Assembly: GCF_000165425.1 (NCBI RefSeq)
Contig: NW_001798956.1
Coordinates: 1,373 to 65,372, forward strand
Direction: 5' to 3'
From: Paramecium tetraurelia
Lineage: Eukaryota > Ciliophora > Oligohymenophorea > Peniculida > Parameciidae
Length of the DNA stretch: 64,000 bases
Each line of letters begins with the position of its first letter. Within the stretch, counting starts at the first letter, position 1. Below the pieces are notes generated by a model. The model saw only the letters and a program-made list of their open reading frames with translations, did no database searches and was not told where the DNA came from. The position numbers and the translations under genes were made by a program. Positions 11,000 through 23,800 of this stretch are shown here, one piece after another.

Positions 11000-13900
11000 T
11001 CAGAGTTTGTTTTGTTTAAATTTGTTTGCTATTTCTTCAAATAATTTCTCCGAATGTTTGTCATCATATTTCTTTTTCTATTTTAGATTATATTTATTTT
11101 TAGGAATAAAAAACTTTGATATCTATTCATTGCTGTACTATTAAACAATTTGTTCAATTTCCTTTTATATATATTAAGAAATAGGTAAACCTAATGCTAT
11201 AAAACTCAATTTAACATAATATTAAGAGAGTTTTAGCATTGTTATTTATAACTGTAATTTCCAATAATCCAGCTCATCATCAATTAAAATGCATAAGTTT
11301 ATCTTTTTCTATTTCAACTAAAACTTTTCTTAATTTTTTTAAAATAATTCAATAAGCGAAGTGAATCTCATTTCTTATTACTATCTTTGATTAAGAAAAT
11401 AAAATTCCTAATTCATTTATTGATTATTCTCATTCTTATTAACGTAAACCAATTCAATTCTCTTAGAACTTGAAATATCTTTAAAACCTTTCTGATAACT
11501 TTATGTTAAATTATCTATAACTAATTTCATAGCTTCAGTCAAATTAATCAATAATACAAAAATAGATTCATTATCCTCTTAATCATCGTTAGGACCTAAT
11601 TCTTTTAGAATAGGCAATTCTTTCAAATCTTTATAAAAAATAAAAACATCCTTAAATGATTAATTATTTGAATTTTGTTCTAATTTGATTAATTAACTTA
11701 AAGATTAAAGTAATTATTCATTATAACTTTCAATTGAAATCTACTTTAGCATTTTTAGAAGATTATTAAGCTTAAATAATTGTTACAACTATTCAAGGAA
11801 TTTTTCTGTATTATCCATAAATACTCTTGATGTGAAAATAGTTTCAAATTCTTATTATTGAAATGCAACAGACAACTAATTCTGAAGTATCATAACTAAC
11901 TTTTTAAGATGAGCTTTTTAATCCTGTAGAGATTTAATTTCAGTTGAAAACAATTATATATATAGCTTTAAAGTATCAATAATTATATTGTCCTATTTTA
12001 TAAGATAATCTAATTTTGAAATAGCATTTTTAGATAAATTGTCAAGTTTAGAAATCATTTATTCATCAATATTATGAATCTTTTAGACAGAACATTCACT
12101 TTAATTAATTAAAGATAATTATTCTAATTAAGTGACTTAAGCATTTGACACTGCTAAACATAAGTCATCAAATAAATGACAATCTATTGATTACCAATTG
12201 CAAGTGTTATTGATAATTGATGTGATTATTTTTAAAATTAATGAGATTGTATGAAATTCATCTGATCTATTATCATTATCAGTTTAACTTAATAATTAAT
12301 TGGTAACTCTTAGTATTTCTGAACATTCATTTTTCAAACCTGAAACTGTGAGTTCAGAAAATTTCTTGAGAGTAGCTAGGAATGATTTTTGTAAAATTTA
12401 TAAAATGTGACAAATTTAAGTTGTCTTATTAATTTTAACATTTTATGTACTAATTTCTATGCCTTTTTCAGCCAAAAACAAAGTCTTTGGAGCAACTTTA
12501 TCTGTTAGTTCTGATTGATTAATAATAGTGCTTACTTTTTGATCTAGAATATCTTGTTATTAATAAGATACTAATTATTACTTAATATTTGTAAAGGCTT
12601 CTCGAAAATCTTTCTAAATTTGGTAAATACTTTTCCTTGATGATCTTTTAATAATATATTCTGAATTAAAATTATTTTTTTCTGATTTAAACAAAGCATT
12701 CAAAGTTTCTAGAACTTTAATAGGTGTTGGCTATTCACTTATTACTATTGTGATAAATTAAATAAAATATTTGGATTTAACTTCTTAAATTAATTTTTCT
12801 AAGGATTCAGAATCCAATGGTTCTCCCCCATCTGTAATTAATATTATTGTGATGTATTATGGAAATTGAGCTGATAATAAATTTAGAAATATTTGATTGA
12901 GAGATTAGTTTAGATTTCCAAAATCAGCTCCGATAAATGGATTGATCTAACTTAAGCCTTTTGTCCATTAATATTGCTGTCTTTCTGTTTAACTAAAATC
13001 ATTAAAAACTTCATTGTATGTTGAAATGATTGAGTGATATTCTCTTTTCATTGAGTTTGTACCATCAAATAGGGTGGATATGAGTTGTTTTGGCAAAGGT
13101 GCTTAATAAAGATAATATGAACTCATATAATAATTATCAAAGGAATTAATTTGTTAAATTCTATTACTATATAAAATGAATCTCAATTGATCAAATTCTA
13201 GTATATTTATTATTCAAAGCACCCTAAGAGTGCATAAGCTTTAGATGAAAACTTTTTAAGGATTGATCCTGCAATAATGGGTTTTCTAAGAAGTTGGAAG
13301 GTTTAGAGAATTTGGTAACTTAAGTATCTTATGGTTCTCCTCCTCTCTCTTTTCTATATTACTTTAATTGCTATTTGAATGTGCTTGTGCTAAATGATTT
13401 ATCATTAACGAGATCATTAAGTCCAGGTTATGATTAATTTCTAGGGTATTGAGATCCAATATTACTAACATAAACCTTCATTCTCTCAAAAACATCTAAA
13501 TTATGATTATTAATCTTACTTGAATTTGGCTATTCAATACTGATCTATGATTTTGAAATAGATTCATTTCCTCCCAAACCTAATTTACCCATATAGCTAG
13601 CCAATTCTTCTCTTCTTTTATTTGATTTATTTTTATCTTTAATATCAATGTTAATATTCATTTGTTAATGTACCTTTGAATTGTATTAATTATCATTTCT
13701 CAAGGATGCAGGATTAAACCCTGGTGAAGCACTTCCTTATACAAATCCAAATTTTGAAGTTTGTTTATTACTACCTATATATTTACCTGATCCATTTCCA
13801 CTACCCGTTTCAACTAAGATATCTACTTTATTAGGTGTTTTAAATTGTTATAATAATTGATCCAAAGGTCTGTTACTTTCTTTTTACCTAAAATCATAAT

Positions 13901-14432
13901 TACTGCTCTCTTGAAATTCTTCATGTTCTCTAAAAGGAGATTTCTTATTGAATATATCAGTTAAACCACTTAACGTTGATATATTTTTTTTTCTATCCAC
14001 CATGCTATGATATTAATTTTAAGATCTTTAACTTATATTTAATCCAGGTTCTATTTTAGATTCTAAGGCATCCAAAATTTCCATCTTCTATTATGCTATT
14101 GCAACTTTATGTTGTGTTTCTAACACTTGCACATCAAGATTATTCCAACCCTGATTCCATTCTTATTGAGTTATTTTGCCATTATGATCAGCATCGAATC
14201 TCTTAAATATTTCAGATTTCTATTCTCCGCCTATTGTAAAATGACTTTCATCTATTGTTCCACTCTGATCAGCCATAGACTTAAATGCATCAAATTTATT
14301 TTAATGTGAATTTATTAGGTCCTTAGATGATTTCTCCCATGCACTAGTAACTTTAACATCTTAATTAGATTCTTCTGGTTATTTAGAGGATGAGGATTAC
14401 TATTAAGAATCTTGTTTGCCACTCTCAGACAT
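11000..14432 (-). CDS. EF-hand and von Willebrand A domain protein
   Basis: About 1,135 residues with one 25-nt intron (GTG...TAG, near 13.2 kb). The N-terminus is Ser/Gln-rich. A canonical EF-hand loop, DADHNGKITQQE, lies at residues 80-91, preceded by a degenerate partner (DQSGTIDESHF). After a long Asn/Ser/Lys-rich linker, a vWA-like fold begins around residue 420: LISTLFDGTNSM supplies a D-x-T-x-S MIDAS-like motif, and ITIILITDGGEP supplies the second metal-site strand. The C-terminal ~500 residues are helical or coiled-coil. There is no signal peptide or membrane segment, so it is probably a cytosolic calcium-responsive scaffold. Its stop is 63 bp from that of the convergent DWNN-YTH gene. 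I do not recognise a named orthologue. Confidence 0.8.
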
Positions 14433-14807
14433 TTTGATAAAATTAAATTTTATTTATTTTTAATTTAGATAATATCAATAATTTTCATTTATATAAACAT
14501 AGAAGAGTATGGATTAATAATTAATAAAAAATTATAATTCTTTAATTTCTGATAATTAGATTCTTATATAATAAGTTATAATTTATAGAGTATAACCTCA
14601 GTTAAATCTATTTTGATGAATGAGGTAAATAATCTAATATAATAATGTTATATAACAGGCATTTATAAAAATTAATATCTACTTAGATCTCTTAATTCAC
14701 CATATGCATTCAAATAAAACAAACTCTAATCTTTAGTTAAAGCGAGGAAATATTTAATAAAATAGAAAATGTATTTATTATGTTTTTAATATGAATAATC
14801 AAATCAT
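14433..14807. other. Intergenic, no gene seen
   Basis: About 375 bp of very AT-rich DNA between the start of the EF-hand/vWA gene and the stop of the giant gene. It should contain the promoter of the former and the 3' end of the latter. No open frame of note. Confidence 0.6.
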
Positions 14808-17800
14808 TCATTATGAAGCTCCTGATTTAGGTCCTGCGGCTTAATCACTTTAACCTGATTTAGGTCCATCTGCTGTATCTGTTTATCCAGATTTTGGTCC
14901 TTATGATTATTCAGCAATTCCTGACTTAGCTCCGGCTGTTTTATCTACAACTCCTGAAGCTGGTCCACCGCTAACTGTGAATTATCCAGAAGCAGGTCCT
15001 CCTTTAACATCAAATTATCCTGAAGCTGGTCCAGCTTATCTGTTCAATTTGATTGAGCTTAAGCCTTGGTTACCAAGTAGGACTGAGAGGACTTGATCTG
15101 CGGCCTGTTATTATGGTTCATAGGGCCATGAGGAAATGACTGATTTAGGTTTGTTTGTGAAGGCACCATCACCGAAATTGAGATTCCAATTGAACATTGT
15201 ACCTTCAAATTATTGATTGAATCCATCTCCTCCCAAGTAGAACCAGAACTTATTAGGAACAAAGTGTTTCAAATCGTTGTATTGATTTCCTAATTCTCTG
15301 TTCAAGAATAGAGAGTAAGCAAAGGCTTTTCTGATCTTGGAATTGTAACCGAAGTACAAGAAGATCCATTCTCCTCCATTTGCTTCAATCTTGGATGGCC
15401 ATTAGATATCGTTTTAGTCATCCTCATTGCTATCCAAATCTCCATAATCATAAGTAGAGAAAGTGAATGCATCCTTGAATAAGAAACATGCAAGTGTTCT
15501 ATCACCTGCCAATGATTTATCCTTTTGAATAGCTGGATCATTGATAGTCAATCTGAAGATCATTCTTGATAATTCATCAGCTTATCCTCTTCTAGTTTGT
15601 ACCCAACCAGAAACTGCATATTCAAGGACTCCTTAATATTGATCATATTAATTCTTAATGGGGATACCAGCATCACCCTTATTGATAACTTTCTCCTATT
15701 TCAAAACATTGATGTCTGTTCTAGCAGGAACTGTCAATTATGGTTTTGGTTAGACTGCTAAGACATCTTTCAAGAATTACTCCTTGGAACCAACAAATCC
15801 TTATCCGAAGAAGATTCTTAATCCAGTAATCATACCATTAAATGCTGGATATCCGAATTCATTATTGGCAACAACCACTCTAGCATAACCATTTAATGGA
15901 TTATGAGCAATATCTAATAATTCAACTCTAGCAACTGTTTATCCTGGTAAATCTCCAAAGTGAACAAAACCAACTGCTCTGGGTGTATCTTATGCAGTGA
16001 ATGAGTAATAGATATAGTTCCAATGTCCTTCAAGGTAGTCATCGTAATTTGAATTAGCAGATATGGATGCCTTGTTGGTCTTCTTGTCATATGTAGTGAA
16101 ATGATAGTATCCTTTACCAGCCCAAATTGCTAACACTCTGTTTCCAAGAGCAACATTATCTTCATATTTCTCAGTGTTGGTCAATCTGATTAATTGATGG
16201 AATGGAGATTTCTCAATAACTCTATCTGGGGTAGTCATCAACCATCTTGTCCATAATCCATAACCATATTCAGTGACACCACCTACTTCCTCTTTGAATG
16301 TCAAGTCATATCCTGGTCTATCTTTGATTGGAACAAGAATGATTTCCTCTTTGGCAGGTTTCCAATCTGATTTCTTAGCTTACAATCCCAACAAGTTTGG
16401 TAACATATTTTCATAATTTCCTTTATTGGGATCAATGTAAGCACCTTTTCCAAAGATTGCTCCTACTTTTCTCATTGGTCCTTCCCATCCACCTAAGAAT
16501 CCATCTGATCCTGCAAACAAGGCGAAATATTTAGGTATCATGTGTAAGACATTATCATAAGGAACAACAGCCTTATCTGATGGGAACTTCACAATACCTG
16601 AAGCAACCTTCTTTGGCCAACTGTATCCGAACCAAACGTAAGTCCAAACTCCGAAGTTGTTTCCAAGTGGAGTGGGTTTTCTAATATTAGCCACTTAACC
16701 ATCATCAATAGTACCAAGAGTGTATGTTGAGAAGACTACTTCATTTGGTTAGTACATAATCAAGAGTGTTCTATCTCCTACTATAGCTGCTTCTTTTCTG
16801 TAAGCTGGTTCATTGTTTGTCAATCTCAAAAGGACATTGTTATCTTTCTATAATTTAGGTTAGGCATATCTGAACCATCCGAAGATAGAGTATTCAAGAG
16901 ACTCTTGATATTGACTTGGCCATTCAGAGACTTATGGATTATCTCCAACTCTCTTTTAAACTTCATCTTCTTATACCTTTAGCACCTAAGTATCAGGAAT
17001 GTTGAGGTCTGGTTATGGGAATGTGGTCTTGATTAATTCTTCCAAAGATTCTACATCAGGGACATAGCCTTGTCCACCGAAGAGCAGTTACAATTATGAA
17101 ATCTTACCATTGAAACCTGGATAAGCGAATTCCTTTCCGATAATGACTTTACCATATCCTTCAATTGGTTTATGTGTGATTTCTGGGAAGGTCACTCTCT
17201 TGACATCTCCTGAACCACCGAATTTAATGTAACCAATAGCTTGTTGTTTTGAACTGGCGAAACAGAAGTAAATGAAGTTCCATTCTCCTTCTAATTTATC
17301 ATCATATTTGACATCTTAAGCAATAGTTGGAGTATTTGTAGCCAAATTGTATGTTCTGAATCCATAAAATCCTTTTCCTAACCATAATGCAAGGGTTCTG
17401 TCTCCAACCTTAGATTAATCTTAATAGTCTCTGTTGACTGTGAATCTAGCTATTGATACCCATGCTGGTTTATCTAAGACTCTCTTTGGAATTGCTGTTA
17501 AGTATCTGCTCCAGAATCCAATTGCATAAGCTGAATGTCCATCTATTGCTGCTGGGTCTAATTCTTATTACACGACTCCATCAAATGACAAGTCGAATTA
17601 TTCCTTCTTGTCTGCCCATTTGTATGGTTTAGCTTAGACTCCTAGTGCACCTGCAATGTATGGATCGAAACTCAAAATATCCTTTTCTCTATAGGCACCA
17701 TTTCCAGCCATCAAATACAATTATTAGTATTTGCCATTGTAAGGAGTGTGAATTCCATCCTTTCCAACATATAATCCTAAGTATCTTGGAACTCTATGAG

Positions 17801-20800
17801 AAGCAGCCAATTTCTTTTCACATTCAGTAGTTCTAGTCTTGTAGAAACTGTAAACACTGCTAGCCTTTTTACTGTAAGCATAGTAAGCATAAACCCAAGC
17901 AGTTTGATCAAGAGCTGGAGTTGGACATTCTGTGAAGATTTGTTAGAAAGCATCATCAACATCTGGGGTAGTGTATGTACTGAAGAATTGTCTGTGATCA
18001 GCATATTAGAATAATGATAACACTCTGTCTCCTGGTCTAACATGATTTCCTCTGATATTTTATTCGTTGTAGGAGAGAGTATACACATTTTCCCAAGTTG
18101 CTCTAGCTATTGTAGACCATTTGAACCATATTGACACTGAGTACTCAGACTATCCAGCAAACTTATCACTGAATTCAACAGGAGCTACTTAAGCCACTTC
18201 TCTCTTCATATCTCTTTATTCTTCAAAGATGACTTATTTGATTGGTGCTAATTCTGGGAATTTAGGCATTTCTGGTATTTATTTTCTGAGATCATCTGGG
18301 TTTTAGTAGAAAGCACCATCTCCTAATCTCAAAATAACATTTGAGATGTGTCCATTGAATGAATGATAGTTTGTTCTCAATTTGGCACCTGAACTACCGA
18401 CACAGAAGTACAAATAGTCGGATAATGGAGTATGATTAACAACCTCAGGGAAAGTAGTTGATCTAACAGCTGAACCTCCAAAGAACACATGTCCTACTAT
18501 CCTTCCTCCCTTGTCTAATTTCTTATATCCATAGTAGATGTAATTCCATGATCCATCCAATAAGTTATTGTAGTTTACATTGTTTACCAAATTAGCATTT
18601 CCTGGGAGAGAGGTAGTGAAATGATAGAAACCAGATCCTACCCAAATAGCCAACAATCTATCTCCGATTTAAGCAGCATCTCCTTAATAGTTTGGTCTGT
18701 ATGTCAATCTAGATAATGCCATCCATGCTGGTTTGTCAACTAGTTTTCTTTCTCCATTCCAAATAAATCTTGTCCACATTCCATATCCATATTCAGTCAA
18801 TCCATTAATGTAATCATCTGTTATTTCGACCTCCTTTCCTAATGATTGTTCAGAGGGTCCCCAATTATTTTAGAATAAGTCCTTTTATTCCCAATCCTTT
18901 GGCTTTGGAATGATTCTTCCGCCAAATCCATATGATAATTAATCTGATTCATCCACTCCATAATCTGCAGTCTTGTATGCTCCATTACCAGTATTGAAAT
19001 ACCAAGATTCAAGGAAACCATTCCATCCACCATGCCATTAATCTTTACCAAATTGAACATAAAATTGTGTTGGGACAAAGTGATTGGCTGGTACATCAAA
19101 GTGAATATCTCTTGATGGATATTTAATGTAAATGTGAACACTCTACTTTGATCTTGAATATCCTTAATAGAAGTAAACCCAATTCTTATGCATAACTTCA
19201 TCATATGGATTTGTTCTCTCGATGTTCCATGCTCCGCCATGACCTTAATCTACTGTATAAGTTGCAAAATAGAAAAATCCGAGACCTTTCCAGCATGATA
19301 ATGTTCTATCTCCTGGTCTATCAGCATTCTTCAATCCTTCAGTGTCTTTATTGAAAATCTAAACTCTATAAAGTAAATGCCATGCTTAAATTGATGCTGG
19401 ATCTACCCATCTTGCCCATCCTGAAATTGCATATTCATCTTTTCCTCTTGCTGCTTCTGGTTTGACTGTTACAAAAACTGGTTCACCATCTGCTCTAAAT
19501 TCTTTCTTTTCTTTCAAGATGCTCAAACTTACTCTAGATTAATCAACAAGAACTTCATCTGGTAATTTCCATGGGTCCTAAATGAATTTTAAGAGATCAT
19601 CTTTAGTTGCTATATGGGCTCCCTTAACCTAATCTTAATCCAATATTTAATAGATGACCATTGAAGTTATTGTATTTGAATGATTCAGTTTCTCCACCAC
19701 ATGTTAGTTCTCAAATATTCACTAACTAGTTCATGTTTAACATCGAATTTTAATTCAGCAATATCTTTATCATCAAAGTAAACATATGCTTTAACTACTC
19801 CCTTCTTATATGACATAGAGATGAATCTCCAGTAACCATCAACAATCTTGAATGGAGTTTGTTGGCCTACATCACTATTTCCTGTAGTGTAAGTAGCGAA
19901 ATAATAAGTTGGGAAATACTACCATGCTACTAGCACTCTGTCTCCTGGTTATTGAGTATTTTTGTTGACTCTTTAAGTTGAAAGTCTAGCAATAGAGTGA
20001 GTATGGGGTCTAAATGGCAAGTTCTTTGGTTCAGTTCTGGATGATCTAACCCATGCAACCCAACCATATTCATCTAATCCTCTGATGTTATCTTTAGCAT
20101 CTGTCAATTCAACATTATAGACTATTTCATTGCTATCAGAAATAGAGGGTATTTATTTATTCTTGTCACTCCAGATTTCTAATAATGAGAATGGTTGTCT
20201 GTATTTCTTCTCTCCTTCAGCAAATTAGAATAAGTCATTCTTTTTAGTGAATGGTTTCATGGTGAATGCACCTTCTCCATAATTCAAATTAACCATACTA
20301 GCAGTACCAGTGAATCCTCTATGTGATGGGAAGAACTTCTTGTAATCTTTACCAAATGACAAGTAGTGTTTATTTACTACAAGATGCTTCTATTTATCAA
20401 AGACCTTCTCGACATCAGATTCTTAGAATGAAATAAAATGATATTGAATTCCTTTGTCTCTTGAATATCCTGAATAGAAGAAGTGCCATACTGTGTGTTG
20501 ATCAGCATGAGGAATCACATGTTCAAATGTCCATGGTTGTCCTGGGTTATAGTTATAAGTGTGATATTGATAGTAAGTATTATGTTTGTACAATGCCAAG
20601 TCTCTATCACCAAATCTGTTTTCAGCATTCAAATCGCCATTATATAAACTTAATCTGAATACATTGTACCATGGGGCACCAAGAGCTGGATTATCCCATC
20701 TGAGCCATCCTGAAATTGAGTATTCTGTTGCAAATTTGCTGAAATCATTTGGTACTTCAACTATAACTTCATCTTAACTGTCTCCCTTGAATTGTTTCTA

Positions 20801-23800
20801 ACCTTCCACTACTTTGAATTATTTGAATTTGTTATCATCAACAGCAGGGTGAGGAATTCTATTGAGTAAATACTTCTTCTTTGATTCGTAATTCTTGACA
20901 AATGCACCAGGTCCTAATTTGACTGCATAGTTAGCAAACTAACCATTGAATCTTGGATAGAAGTGAGGAGGTGCAGATCCCAAAGTGAATTTCAAATAAT
21001 CAACTTTACCATGATTGCATTTCATTGGAATATGGAATACTTCTTCATTGTTATCGAATTTCAAAATACCAACTGCCAATTAATCTTCCAATGAATAACT
21101 GAAATATAAGAATGTCCATAATCCTTCCCTTTCAGCAACATTAATTCTACCTAACATATTTGGATCTCCTGGTAGATTGTTGGTAACAAACAAAATAGCA
21201 GCTTGTTCTTACCAAGTAGCCAATAATCTATCTCCCATTCTAATATTTCCTTCATCCTTATTCCATGACAATCTTGACATCATGTACCATGGTTCCAATC
21301 TACCATCTCTCATTTGTACTGGGTATTATTCAAGATGTCTATAATAGAATCCATAACCATATTCTTAAATACCAGCTAAATCTTCCTTCTTGAATTCAGT
21401 TGAATAAACTGGTTTATCTTGATTCCATGCTGAATCTAATACTTCTTATTATCTAAGTGGATCTACTTCAGGTTCTTTTTCTTTGACATTATCTTTTCCA
21501 ATATTGTATCCGAAGATATCTTATTTATTGTCACCATAAGTTTTAGGATCAAAAGCACCATCACCTCCATTCAATCTCAAATGTGCAATATTACCACTAT
21601 ATGCTGCATAAAACTTATCTTTAGCTGTATAAACTGAGAATTTATTTGGTAAGTATTAGAATGTGTTTTTGAATTGTAATTCAGCAACTCTGTCCTTAAA
21701 TTCTACTCTAGCATGTGCTAATCTTTATGTTCTTGAATATCCATAGTAAACGTAATACCATTTTGTATAATCTGTCTCATAATTCATATTCTAATATTAA
21801 TTAGCATTTCCTCCTGCATTGATATTGGCAGCATGATAACAAGTGAAATGGAAATATCCTTATCCAACCCATGCACTCAAGACTCTGTCTCCTAAGAATG
21901 ATAAATCTTCAGAATTTTGAAGACTTGACAATCTCACCATTAAATGCCATGCTTATTATACAGTTGGAGTCCATTTGAACCATCCTGACCATGAGTACTC
22001 TCCTGTCAAAGCAAATTCAGTGAAAACCTTTTCATCTTTAGCAGTATCCTTTCCGAACTCCTTTGGTGCATCAATAAGATTCTTGGTCACAAGATTTCTG
22101 TTGAAAGGATCTGGTGATTTGAGATCTTTGAAGAATTCATTGAATTCGGCCTCATCTCGTTTGAAGATTCCATCGCCCACTGACAATATTACATTTGAAA
22201 ATTGACCATTAAATGCTGGATAATTGACTTGAGATCCTCCCAAATAGAATTATAGGAAAGTAGGTGCTACATGTTCAGCTGCGAAGACAACCTTATTCAA
22301 TTTTTCTCCGTTATGCAAGAAACCTACTGACTACTTGCTTCCAAGACTGTGAGCAAAGTGCAAATAATACCAAACACCATCAATGTCATTTGGATTGGCA
22401 ATATTCTAATTCAAGTTTGGATTACCTTGATGATATGTAGTAAAGTGATAGAAATTGCCATGATTCAACCAAACAGCCAAGACTCTATCTCCAACAGTAA
22501 TATCCTATAATAATTGATTCTTAGTTAATCTAGCAACAAATGACCAACCCTTATCAGCTAATCCTCTTGGCATTTGAACTGGATAATGAGCCAAATGTCT
22601 CAACCACATGGAGTAACCATATTCATTAATATCATCCAAATCTGATCCAATCAATTTCTTTGTCCATACTGGATCCTTTCCATCCCATGGAGAGTCAGAA
22701 ACTCCCTTATTCTAGTCTCTATTGACATCCAAAGTGGGGGATGGTTTGACATAATCCTATTTGCCTAGATTATAAGCAAAGATGTCATTCTTGGCTTTCT
22801 CATAACCGCTTGTTCTGTAAGCACCTTCACCAACATTCAATCTGAAATAAGAAGCAATACCAGCAAATGGTTGGTAGAATTTGTCCCTAGCGACTTACAA
22901 TGAGAATTTATTTGGATAGTAGTGCTTGTGATCTTTGAAAGTGAATTATTCCATTCTTCCCTTAAATTCTACTCTGTAGTAGGCAGCCTTCTCAATCAAA
23001 GAATATCCAAAGTAAACATAATGCCATCTTACTAAATCTTATCCAGAGTTAATTCTATTCCAACTATCAGCATTTCCACCTCCAACTAAATTAGTATATG
23101 TATATGTGGAGAATTGCATCATATTGCCTGGTCCTGCCCATGCTGCTAATGTTCTATCTCCCAAATAAGACAAATCTGTTGGTCCTTAGTATAAACTCAA
23201 TCTAGCATACAAGAAGAAGGCACCTGCTGGAAGATTATCCCATTTGAACCATCCTGACCAAGCATATTCTGGTCTCAAAGCAACATCCTCTTCAAACATT
23301 TATTCTTTAACTTCTTATTTACCATCATAAGGTTATTCCTTTGGAATTACTTCGAATGTCCTCAAGTCATAATTGAATTAGGCTGGCATCTTGAATCCTG
23401 ACAAATGTTTAGTCAATGTAGCCTCGTCATCAATGAAGATTCCCTTGCTGGCTGATACCATAACATCACTGAATTGACCATTCCATGAACTATAGAAGTC
23501 TTTACCTCCCAAATAGAATTGTAAGAATGAGGGTGGTACATGAGTTGCAGCTTGTTAATATCTAACAGGCTTCTCATCACCATACTTCAAGAAGGCAACA
23601 CTTGATTTCTTCTCTAAATTATGACTGAAATGAATATAGATCCAAATTCCTTCGAAATCTGGTCTTGCAGCTGCATTTACAATTGAGTTTGGATTACCAG
23701 CATTGTAAGTTGTAATGTGGAATGCACTATTTCTATTCAAGAATATTGCCAAAGTTCTGTCTCCTAAAGTGATATCCTACAATTTCTAGTTCTTTGTTAA

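Noticed and set aside
14791-15060. Plus-strand frame with tandem EAPDLGP / EAGPP-type repeats just upstream of the giant gene's end
   Set aside because: It is the antisense reading of the 33-bp GPxSG repeat; the minus frame continues directly from the last ConA-like module and ends in a single TGA.
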